Below are positions 6,513 through 12,731 of a stretch of DNA of 13,202 bases, in pieces (the stretch's first letter is position 1; each line of letters opens with the position of its first letter). Made by a program: the position numbers and the translations under genes. The notes under the pieces were generated by a model. It did not search any database, was not told the DNA's origin, and was given only the letters and a program-made list of their open reading frames with translations. The stretch comes from SB15 sp964557285 (GTDB lineage: Bacteria > Chloroflexota > Anaerolineae > Aggregatilineales > J027), in the NCBI GenBank assembly GCA_964557285.1, contig CAZKZS010000122.1, positions 1-13,202 of the forward strand. The letters run 5' to 3'.

Positions 6513-6530
6513 GGGATACGGCCGTGTCCC
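6513..6530. repeat. GGGATAC/GTGTCCC hairpin upstream of carA
   Basis: GGGATAC (6513-6519) and GTGTCCC (6524-6530) pair with one T-G wobble around GGCC, followed by TAAAAATTTA. A TATATT (6502-6507) lies just upstream; if it is the carA -10, this hairpin would sit at the very 5' end of the carA transcript. No convincing -35 was found. The outer arms resemble the inverted repeat at 3931-3956. Confidence 0.4.
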
Positions 6531-6557
6531 TAAAAATTTACCAGGAGAAGAATCGTT

Positions 6558-7676
6558 ATGCAGGGGATTTTAGCGCTTGAGGATGGCAAAATTTTTACGG
6601 GGGTAGGTTGGGGCGCGGAAGGGGTTTCGGTAGGGGAACTGGTGTTTAACACGTCCATGACGGGCTATCAGGAAGTGCTAACCGACCCCTCCTACCACCG
6701 CCAGATTGTCACCATGACCACGCCGCACATCGGCAACACGGGCATTAACCCGGAAGATGAAGAAGCCGGACAAATCTGGGTGGCCGGATTCGTGGTGCGG
6801 GCGCTGAGTCCGCGTGTGAGCAGTTGGCGCAGTCGGGGCGATTTAGAGTCCTATTTAAAAGCCCAGGGCAAATTCGGGCTGGCGGAAATTCCCACGCGGG
6901 CGCTGGTGCGGCATATCCGTGAAAAAGGAGTCATGCGCGCGGCTATTGCTCACGGTGACTTTGACCCGCAGGAGTTGGTCGAAATAGCGCGGCAGTCACC
7001 GGATATGTCCGGCGCGAATCTGGTGGATGAAGTGACCTGCCCCGAACCCTATAACTGGACAGAACAGAGTGATCCAGCCTGGTATCGTGACCACCTGTAT
7101 AACCCGCACGGGCCTTTGATTGTCGCCTATGACACAGGGATCAAACATAATATTTTACGGATGCTAACCGGTAGAGGCTTACGGGTGCGGGTTGTGCCTG
7201 CAACGACTCCAGCAGAGGATGTGCTGGCTTTGAATCCGGCGGGGGTTTTCCTGAGCAACGGCCCCGGCGACCCCGCCGCCGTGACCTATCTGATAGATAC
7301 GGTGCGGCATCTGCTGGGCAAAACGCCGATTTTTGGCATCTGCCTGGGGCATCAAATTCTGGCGCTGGCGCTGGGGGGCAAAACGGAAAAAATGCGTTTT
7401 GGGCATCGCGGCGGCAACCAGCCCGTGAAAAATCTGCTCACGGGTAAGGTAGAAATTAGCGCTCATAATCATGGGTTTGCTGTGAGTAAAGACAGCGAAT
7501 TGCAGGGCGGCGAAGTCACCCATATCAATTTAAACGACCACACCATCGAAGGGATTCGGAATGAAGCGCTGGGGGCGTTCAGCGTGCAGTACCATCCCGA
7601 AGCCTCTCCCGGTCCCCACGATTCCCTGTATTTGTTCGATGAATTTGTGAAACGGGTATCCCGCGCAACTTTCTGA
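6558..7676 (+). CDS. carA: Carbamoyl-phosphate synthase small (glutaminase) subunit
   Basis: This 372-aa protein has the full two-domain layout and normal length of CarA, which hydrolyses glutamine and passes ammonia to the large subunit CarB for carbamoyl phosphate in arginine and pyrimidine synthesis. The N-terminal domain shows LEDGKIFTG (7-15) and the signature FNTSMTGYQEVLTDPSY (30-46). The class I glutamine amidotransferase domain has SNGPGDP (233-239), the nucleophile elbow GICLGHQ (260-266, Cys262), HNHGFAV (303-309), and the remaining triad members in YHPEASPGPHD (345-355, His346 and Glu348). AGGAG at 6543-6547 supports the start. No carB lies downstream in this window, so the large subunit must be encoded elsewhere. 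Confidence 0.97.
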   Translation: MQGILALEDGKIFTGVGWGAEGVSVGELVFNTSMTGYQEVLTDPSYHRQIVTMTTPHIGNTGINPEDEEAGQIWVAGFVVRALSPRVSSWRSRGDLESYLKAQGKFGLAEIPTRALVRHIREKGVMRAAIAHGDFDPQELVEIARQSPDMSGANLVDEVTCPEPYNWTEQSDPAWYRDHLYNPHGPLIVAYDTGIKHNILRMLTGRGLRVRVVPATTPAEDVLALNPAGVFLSNGPGDPAAVTYLIDTVRHLLGKTPIFGICLGHQILALALGGKTEKMRFGHRGGNQPVKNLLTGKVEISAHNHGFAVSKDSELQGGEVTHINLNDHTIEGIRNEALGAFSVQYHPEASPGPHDSLYLFDEFVKRVSRATF

Positions 7677-7698
7677 CGGCTGAGGGCGTATAGAATCA

Positions 7699-7716
7699 TG
7701 TAATGAACACATTACA
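7699..7716. promoter_or_regulatory. 18-bp inverted repeat, operator candidate for the oxidoreductase operon
   Basis: TGTAATG (7699-7705) and CATTACA (7710-7716) are perfect 7-bp arms around AACA. They sit in the 66-bp gap between carA and the first oxidoreductase, 26 bp before its ATG. A TAGAAT (-10-like, 7691-7696) adjoins it, so a bound dimer could block transcription. The size and spacing suit TetR- or MarR-type repressors, which often control such reductases. No regulator gene is adjacent. Confidence 0.5.
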
Positions 7717-7742
7717 AGGGAAAATGACCTCCTAGGAAACTT

Positions 7743-8717
7743 ATGAAAGCTATTAGGTTTACTGAATACGGCTCACCAGATGTACTTCAGCTTCAAGAGA
7801 TAGAAAAACCTGTTCCTAAAGATAATCAAGTGCTGGTAAAAGTTCATGCAGCGTCGGCCAATCCGATTGACTGGCATCGCATGAGAGGGGCGCCCTTTTT
7901 GGTTCGTTTAGATGAGGGATTTCGCAAACCCCAGAATCCCCGGCTTGGTGTTGACCTTGCGGGGCGGGTAGAGGCGGTTGGCAGCAGCGTCACACACTTT
8001 AAACCGGCAGATGAGGTATACGGTTGTGTGATGGGCGCTTTTGCCGAATATGTATGTACCCGCGAAACCGCCTTCGCGCTCAAACCATCCAATCTATCTT
8101 TTGAGGAGGCGGCATCCATTCCTACAGTCGCCTTTACCGCCCTGCAAGGGCTGCGCGACGTGGGACATATCCAGTCCGGTCAAAAAGTGCTGGTCAATGG
8201 CGCATCTGGTGGCGTGGGGTCGTTTGCCGTACAGCTTGCCAGGCATTTTGGGGCAGAAGTGACGGGCGTGTGCAGCACCCGAAATTTAGATATGGTGCGC
8301 TCGCTTGGGGCAGACCATGTGATTGATTATACAAGGGAAGATTTTAGCCGGAATAGGCAGCATTATGATTTGATTTATGACGCGGTAGGAAATCGCTCGA
8401 CGTTCGCTTACAGACGTGCCTTAAAACCGGAGGGCAGGTGTGTGATTGCCGGATTCATAAGCCTGCCACGTGTACTTGACCATATCATCATAGGAACATT
8501 GATGTCAAAGATGGGCAACAGGAAAATCGGTTTGATGGGCATAGCGAAGCCCAACCAGGAGGACTTGATTTTTGTAAAAGCGCTTCTTGAAGCTGGAAAA
8601 GTGGTTCCGGTCATTGATAGATATTACCCGTTTCAAGAGACTGCCGAAGCGATTCGGTATCTTGAACAGGGACATGCCAGAGGAAAAGTCATCATTACAA
8701 TGGAAGATAACTCATGA
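7743..8717 (+). CDS. Zinc-independent MDR NAD(P)-dependent quinone oxidoreductase, paralog 1
   Basis: A 324-aa medium-chain dehydrogenase/reductase, close to the usual quinone oxidoreductase length. The GroES-like N-terminal half starts MKAIRFTEYGSPDVLQLQEI and contains GVDLAGRVEAVG (69-80). The Rossmann half has the binding motif NGASGGVGSFAVQLA (152-166), VCSTRN (176-181), where the lack of an acidic residue after the second strand favours NADPH, and GADHVIDY (189-196). The cysteines that bind catalytic and structural zinc in alcohol dehydrogenases are absent. The enzyme probably reduces quinones, enals or enones. AGGA (7734-7737) precedes the ATG at a short 5-nt gap. Its stop overlaps the start of paralog 2 (ATGA, 8714-8717), indicating one operon. 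Confidence 0.92.
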   Translation: MKAIRFTEYGSPDVLQLQEIEKPVPKDNQVLVKVHAASANPIDWHRMRGAPFLVRLDEGFRKPQNPRLGVDLAGRVEAVGSSVTHFKPADEVYGCVMGAFAEYVCTRETAFALKPSNLSFEEAASIPTVAFTALQGLRDVGHIQSGQKVLVNGASGGVGSFAVQLARHFGAEVTGVCSTRNLDMVRSLGADHVIDYTREDFSRNRQHYDLIYDAVGNRSTFAYRRALKPEGRCVIAGFISLPRVLDHIIIGTLMSKMGNRKIGLMGIAKPNQEDLIFVKALLEAGKVVPVIDRYYPFQETAEAIRYLEQGHARGKVIITMEDNS

Positions 8718-9694
8718 AAGCAATGGTATACACCCAGTATGGTTCACCCGATGTACTTCAACTCAAGGAGGTGGAAAAACCGACTCCTAAGGATAACGAA
8801 GTTCTGATAAAAGTTCATGCAGCCTCTATGAATGCGGGGGACTGCTATTTCTTAAGGGGTAATCCGTTCCTTGTCCGTTTGGACCTGGGGCTTTTTAAAC
8901 CCAAACGCCATATCCTTGGCTCTGACATCGCCGGAAGGGTGGAAGCCGTTGGCAAAAACGTCAGGGATTTTAAACCCGGGGATGAAGTATTCGGGGATAT
9001 TTCCGGCTGTGGTTTTGGTGGTTTCGCTGACTACGTATCCGTTCCTGAAAATGTCTTAGCCCCGAAACCCAATAATTTGTCCTATGAGGAAGCCGCCGCC
9101 GTGCCAATGGCCGCCGTGACCGCCTTACAGGGGCTTCGGGAGAAAGGAAAAATTCAGGCCGGACAAAAGGTATTGATTTATGGGGCATCCGGCGGCGTGG
9201 GGACATTCGCGGTGCAGATTGCCAAAGCACTGGGGGCTGAGGTCACAGCCGTATGCAGCACCCGCCATGTGGACATGATGCGTTCTCTGGGAGCAGACCA
9301 CGTTATTGATTACACTCAGCAGGATTTTACCAAAAGCGGGCAGCAGTACGATTTAATTATTGCCGCCAACGGCTACTACCCGATTTTAGTTTATAAACGT
9401 GTATTAAAACCCAACGGAACTTATGTGGTCACTGGCGGGAAAATGGCACAAATATTTCAGGGGATGCTGTTGGGTCCTGTGTTATCCATGACCGGAAGTA
9501 AAAAACTGGGCGCCCTGGCTGCCAAACCAGATCAAAAAGACCTGACTGTTGTGGCACAGCTTCTTAAAGATGGCAAAATTCGTCCCGTTATCGACAGATG
9601 TTATCCGTTGAATGAGACGCCTGAAGCGTTCCGGTATCTTGAAGAAGGACACGCCAGAGGAAAAGTCGTTATTACCGTAGAACCCAATCACTAA
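8714..9694 (+). CDS. Zinc-independent MDR NAD(P)-dependent quinone oxidoreductase, paralog 2
   Basis: A 326-aa paralog of the upstream gene; 30 of the first 40 residues are identical by direct comparison. It has GSDIAGRVEAVG (69-80), YGASGGVGTFAVQIA (156-170), CSTRHVDM (181-188) and GADHVIDY (193-200), with no zinc-binding cysteines. The substrate loop differs from paralog 1 (NAGDCYFLRGNPF at 40-52 against NPIDWHRMRGAPF, and DISGCGFGG at 95-103), so substrate preference may differ. The start lies within the preceding gene's stop, with a modest GGAAG at 8702-8706. It probably depends partly on translational coupling. Confidence 0.92.
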   Translation: MKAMVYTQYGSPDVLQLKEVEKPTPKDNEVLIKVHAASMNAGDCYFLRGNPFLVRLDLGLFKPKRHILGSDIAGRVEAVGKNVRDFKPGDEVFGDISGCGFGGFADYVSVPENVLAPKPNNLSYEEAAAVPMAAVTALQGLREKGKIQAGQKVLIYGASGGVGTFAVQIAKALGAEVTAVCSTRHVDMMRSLGADHVIDYTQQDFTKSGQQYDLIIAANGYYPILVYKRVLKPNGTYVVTGGKMAQIFQGMLLGPVLSMTGSKKLGALAAKPDQKDLTVVAQLLKDGKIRPVIDRCYPLNETPEAFRYLEEGHARGKVVITVEPNH

Positions 9695-9704
9695 GGAAAA
9701 AACC

Positions 9705-10697
9705 GTGAAAGCAATCGTATATACCGAATATGGCCCTCCTGATGTGCTTCATCTTCAAGAGGTGGAAAAACCAACCCCTCAGGACAATGAAATCCTGATA
9801 AAAGTTCATGCTACACCCGTCAATTTTGGGGATATTACCGCGCGAAATTTCAAAGCCATCTCGCCGCGCAAATTCAACATGCCTTTCCTGTTCTGGCTTC
9901 CCGCACGACTCACCTTCGGGTTCAGGAAACCCAAAAAGAGAATCCTGGGCAGTGAATTTGCGGGTGAAATTGAAGCCGTCGGCAAAGAGGTCAAACAATT
10001 CAAGAAAGGTGACTCCGTTTTTGGGTATCGCGCCATGAACTTCGGGGCTTATGCCGAATATCTCTGTGTGCCTGAAGATGGATTGGTGGCACTCAAACCA
10101 CCCCAGATAACCTATGAGGAAGCCGCCGCTGTTCCTTATGGGGCGTTAACCGCGCTGAATCTCCTGAGAAAGGTCAATATTCAGCCCGGCCAAAAAGTCC
10201 TTATCAATGGTGCTTCTGGCGGCATAGGCTCATACGCGGTGCAGCTGGCTAAACATTTGGGGGCAGAAGTGACCGGAGTATGCAGCACCCCCAGAGTAGA
10301 ATTGGTGAAAGCGCTGGGCGCGGATAAGGTCATGGATTACACCCGAGAGGATTTTACCAGAAGCAGCGAGTCGTATGATCTTATTTTTGATATTCTGGGC
10401 AAAAGCTCATTTTCAGCTTGCAAAAGGGTACTGAAGCCAAACGGACGTTATCTTTTAGCCAGTTTTAAGATGAAACAGCTTTTTCAGATGTTATGGACTT
10501 CAATCACGGGCGGCAAAAAAGTCGTGTGTGCATTATCCACGGAAAAGAAAGAGGACCTGCTTTTTATCCAGGGGCTTGTGGAGGCAGGCAAGATAAAATC
10601 CATTGTGGACAGATGTTATCCGTTGGAACAGGCTGCCGAAGCTCATAGGTACGTTGAAACAGGATACAAACAGGGAAGTGTGGTCATCACCGTGTAA
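9705..10697 (+). CDS. Zinc-independent MDR NAD(P)-dependent quinone oxidoreductase, paralog 3
   Basis: A 330-aa third member of the tandem array. It begins at a GTG codon, supported by AAGGA (9693-9697, overlapping the previous stop) and by alignment of its first residues MKAIVYTEYGPPDVLHLQEV with the other two. Compared with paralogs 1 and 2, the loop after VNFGD is several residues longer and reads RNFKAISPRKFNMPFLFWLP (47-66), close to where the substrate pocket is formed. The Rossmann motif is NGASGGIGSYAVQLA (168-182), followed by CSTPRVE (193-199). No zinc ligands are present. It lies 10 bp after paralog 2 and is probably the last enzyme of the operon. Confidence 0.92.
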   Translation: MKAIVYTEYGPPDVLHLQEVEKPTPQDNEILIKVHATPVNFGDITARNFKAISPRKFNMPFLFWLPARLTFGFRKPKKRILGSEFAGEIEAVGKEVKQFKKGDSVFGYRAMNFGAYAEYLCVPEDGLVALKPPQITYEEAAAVPYGALTALNLLRKVNIQPGQKVLINGASGGIGSYAVQLAKHLGAEVTGVCSTPRVELVKALGADKVMDYTREDFTRSSESYDLIFDILGKSSFSACKRVLKPNGRYLLASFKMKQLFQMLWTSITGGKKVVCALSTEKKEDLLFIQGLVEAGKIKSIVDRCYPLEQAAEAHRYVETGYKQGSVVITV

Positions 10698-10747
10698 GAA
10701 AATGGAAAATACCGCTATCCTTATAGGGGAAGACAAGGAGACCCCTT

Positions 10748-11521
10748 ATGAAACGCCTATTTATCCTGCTGATTCTGGTGCTGGTGGTTTTGGCGGTGCC
10801 TGCCGCCGCCCAGGAAACCAACACTGTGACCTATAACGGCTTTAGTTTTTCGTATGATCCCGCTTTTGCGGCCAGTGTCAATATTACAGAGTATGCCGGC
10901 GATCCGGTTGACCTGGCAGCGCCCAGTCTGGATTTACGCCGCACGGAAATTCTGCTGTATACCGGAGAATCCGTCCCCTTTCCGTTTGAAGCAACTGCCG
11001 TGATTCGTCTGTACGACGTGGCTGATTTTGAGGGCTACGATTTTCAGACTCAGCAGTTGACCCAGCTTCAAACCCTGCTGGCCGAACGCACTGATTTAGC
11101 GCCGTATATGCTGGTCACAGACGACATGAGTATGAACACCCTGCCGTTTATGCCGATGATTCCGGCGGCACAGGTGATTCGCGCCCGCGCCCAATACGTG
11201 GAAACCCCCAGTTTTACCGGAATCAGCTATATCACGGCCTTCCGGCAGGATGCTTCGCCTCTATTGGGCAGCGAATTTATCTACACCTTTCAGGGATTGA
11301 GTCAGGATGGCAGCCTGTATGTATCGGCGCAGTTCCGGCTGGATACGGCGCTGTTTCCGGCGGAATATCCCACCGATTTTAACTACGATGAATTCATCGC
11401 GCAGATTAACCAGTATTTCACGGACAGCACGGCGACCCTTAATGCGGCTGCCCCTGCTGACTTTACCCCCTCACTGGATACGCTCGATGCGCTGATTCAA
11501 ACGTTTACGGTTTCGCAATAG
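10748..11521 (+). CDS. Secreted protein of unknown function
   Basis: A 257-aa exported protein. MKRLFILLILVLVVLAVPAAA is a clear signal peptide, with cleavage before Gln22. The mature part begins with a beta-like motif VTYNGFSFSYDPAFAASVNI (26-45) and stays rich in aromatic and acidic residues without cysteines, lipobox or recognised catalytic motif. The NGFSFSYDP opening is a style often seen in exported hypothetical proteins; I cannot name the family. AAGGAG at 10735-10740 gives a 7-nt gap to the ATG. It follows the oxidoreductase operon by 50 bp on the same strand, so it may be co-transcribed or have its own promoter. Export makes a direct shared reaction with the cytosolic reductases unlikely. 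Confidence 0.85.
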   Translation: MKRLFILLILVLVVLAVPAAAQETNTVTYNGFSFSYDPAFAASVNITEYAGDPVDLAAPSLDLRRTEILLYTGESVPFPFEATAVIRLYDVADFEGYDFQTQQLTQLQTLLAERTDLAPYMLVTDDMSMNTLPFMPMIPAAQVIRARAQYVETPSFTGISYITAFRQDASPLLGSEFIYTFQGLSQDGSLYVSAQFRLDTALFPAEYPTDFNYDEFIAQINQYFTDSTATLNAAAPADFTPSLDTLDALIQTFTVSQ

Positions 11522-11522
11522 C

Positions 11523-11554
11523 AAAAAATGGGGTGAGGCTGGCAGCCTCGCCCC
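11523..11554 (-). terminator. Intrinsic terminator for the 58-aa membrane protein gene
   Basis: An 11-bp stem (GGGGTGAGGCT 11530-11540 with AGCCTCGCCCC 11544-11554, one wobble) encloses GGC. On the minus strand it is followed by ATTTTTT (11529-11523), the classic rho-independent form. It begins 2 bp after the minus-strand stop at 11557. On the plus strand no T-tract follows, so it would stop the secreted-protein transcript less well. Confidence 0.8.
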
Positions 11555-11556
11555 CC

Positions 11557-11733
11557 TTAGATCAAACTGCCAATCAAAAATACTACCCCCGCCATCACCA
11601 GCAGAGTCATCGTACTCATCGGCGCAAATGGGCAAACCGCCTTGTAGCCCAGATCGCATTTTTTCTTCGCGTTGGCATACGGAATACAGGTGGTCAGGCC
11701 AGCCAGCGCGATTAATCCAGCAACAATAAACAT
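11557..11733 (-). CDS. Small two-helix membrane protein, 58 aa, unknown function
   Basis: A short gene of 58 codons plus TAA. The protein starts MFIVAGLIALAGLTTCIPYA (first hydrophobic segment, residues 2-19), continues through a basic loop NAKKKCDLGYKAVCPFAPMS (21-40) and ends with a second hydrophobic segment TLLVMAGVVFLIGSLI (43-58). Three cysteines, Cys16, Cys26 and Cys34, lie in or near the loop and could bind metal or form a disulfide. The coding call is supported by AAGGA (11745-11741) with a 7-nt gap to the ATG, by the hydrophobic-basic-hydrophobic pattern, and by the intrinsic terminator right after the stop. It lies 69 bp downstream of a DUF4058 gene on the same strand. I do not recognise the family. 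Confidence 0.75.
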   Translation of the reverse strand: MFIVAGLIALAGLTTCIPYANAKKKCDLGYKAVCPFAPMSTMTLLVMAGVVFLIGSLI

Positions 11734-11802
11734 GAACAGTTCCTTTGTGAAATGATGAACTATCTAGTTTATACGCTGGGTACTAATTTTTGTTGCATTT
11801 TT

Positions 11803-12651
11803 TCAGCTATTTTGTGTGACTGCCTGCATTCGGGCGCGAATCCGGTCCTGGTCGGCGGGGCTGTAGGCGGCAAAATTGATGGGAAGCTGGCTGTAATCCA
11901 CGGCATACATGTATTTTTTGGTGCGTTCAAACGTCATGTTATACGCTGTACCTATCTCTACATGAACGACCTCTTTTCCCTGTAAAGGAATTTCAATCTC
12001 AGGAATCGGCTCATCTACGCCCCAGCTATACACCACGATATTTGAAATGAGTTTTGTCCCTTCCAACCGGACGGGCTGAGTCACGGCCGCATAGTAGGGT
12101 TTTGCAGGGCCACTTTCTATATAACGTTTAAGGGGGTCAATGGGCGGCTGTTCATGCAAAAAGTCAATTTCAACCAGATTAAGTTTGACGGCCAGGGTTT
12201 CAACCCGTTTGCTGAGATACTGAAAACGGTGCGAGCCATGCGGCGGTTTATTGGCCGGGGAAAGCACCTCAATGCGAGTGACAGGAATATCCTGATTGGC
12301 ATGACGCTGGTAAATGACCAGCGCGGGAAAATAGTCTACCCAGTCCTCCAGTTCGACCACTTCTTCTAAAAAAACGATGCCCTGTACATGACCTGCCGAT
12401 TGGATAATGGGTTTTTCTGTAGGGGTTGGGCGGCGAGAAATTAACACATCCGGTTTAGACTGTGTTTTGATTTGCAGTGACTGTTCCACATCGGCGTAAT
12501 AATTTTCAGGTAATTGTTTTCCCAATACTTCCAGCAGGCTAATGACAAATCCCTGGTGAAACCCTTCCCAGTTTTCGCCGGGCTGCTGAAGCTGGCTTTG
12601 CAGATGGGCATTGATACCCTGATATTCATTTTTCGGGGAATAGACAGCCAT
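11803..12651 (-). CDS. DUF4058 family protein
   Basis: A 282-aa soluble protein with the DUF4058 (PF13267) layout. The N-terminal motif is NEYQGINAHLQSQLQ (8-22), followed by WEGFHQGFVISLLEVL (28-43) and the segment PENYYADVEQSLQI. Then come the core EVLSPANKPP, a KRVETLAVKLNLVEIDFLH helix-strand and the region YYAAVTQPVRLEG. The C-terminus ends YSPADQDRIRARMQAVTQ. The family has no established function. The EVLSPANK core is reminiscent of Uma2-type PD-(D/E)XK nuclease-fold proteins, which is inference. AGGAGG at 12664-12659 with a 7-nt gap gives a strong start. The second DUF4058 gene lies 80 bp upstream on the same strand, probably in one operon. Confidence 0.9.
   Translation of the reverse strand: MAVYSPKNEYQGINAHLQSQLQQPGENWEGFHQGFVISLLEVLGKQLPENYYADVEQSLQIKTQSKPDVLISRRPTPTEKPIIQSAGHVQGIVFLEEVVELEDWVDYFPALVIYQRHANQDIPVTRIEVLSPANKPPHGSHRFQYLSKRVETLAVKLNLVEIDFLHEQPPIDPLKRYIESGPAKPYYAAVTQPVRLEGTKLISNIVVYSWGVDEPIPEIEIPLQGKEVVHVEIGTAYNMTFERTKKYMYAVDYSQLPINFAAYSPADQDRIRARMQAVTQNS
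11812..11901 (-). repeat. 90-bp perfect direct repeat, copy 1 (3' end of DUF4058 gene)
   Basis: These 90 bases are identical, base for base, to 12741-12830 in the same orientation. They encode the same 30 residues (VDYSQLPINFAAYS...AVTQ) at the C-termini of the two DUF4058 paralogs. Identity stops abruptly on both sides. Confidence 0.9.
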
Positions 12652-12731
12652 ACCCTGCCCTCCTGAAATCTATTGTACAAAAATCCGACAGTTTTTCTTT
12701 GGCAAAATCTGCCCAACTCATGCCTGACAGG

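Noticed and set aside
7179..7523. Minus-strand 114-aa frame inside carA
   Set aside because: Antisense shadow of the highly conserved CarA amidotransferase domain.
9672..9998. Minus-strand 108-aa frame across the junction of the second and third oxidoreductases
   Set aside because: Antisense to two well supported genes and no recognisable features.
11530..11554. Hairpin as terminator of the plus-strand secreted protein gene
   Set aside because: The T-tract lies on the minus-strand side, so it fits the 58-aa gene; any plus-strand effect would be secondary.
11752..11985. Plus-strand 77-aa frame over the DUF4058 3' end, echoed at 12699-12911
   Set aside because: The resemblance between the two frames is only the antisense of the shared 90-bp tract; both lie opposite real DUF4058 genes.
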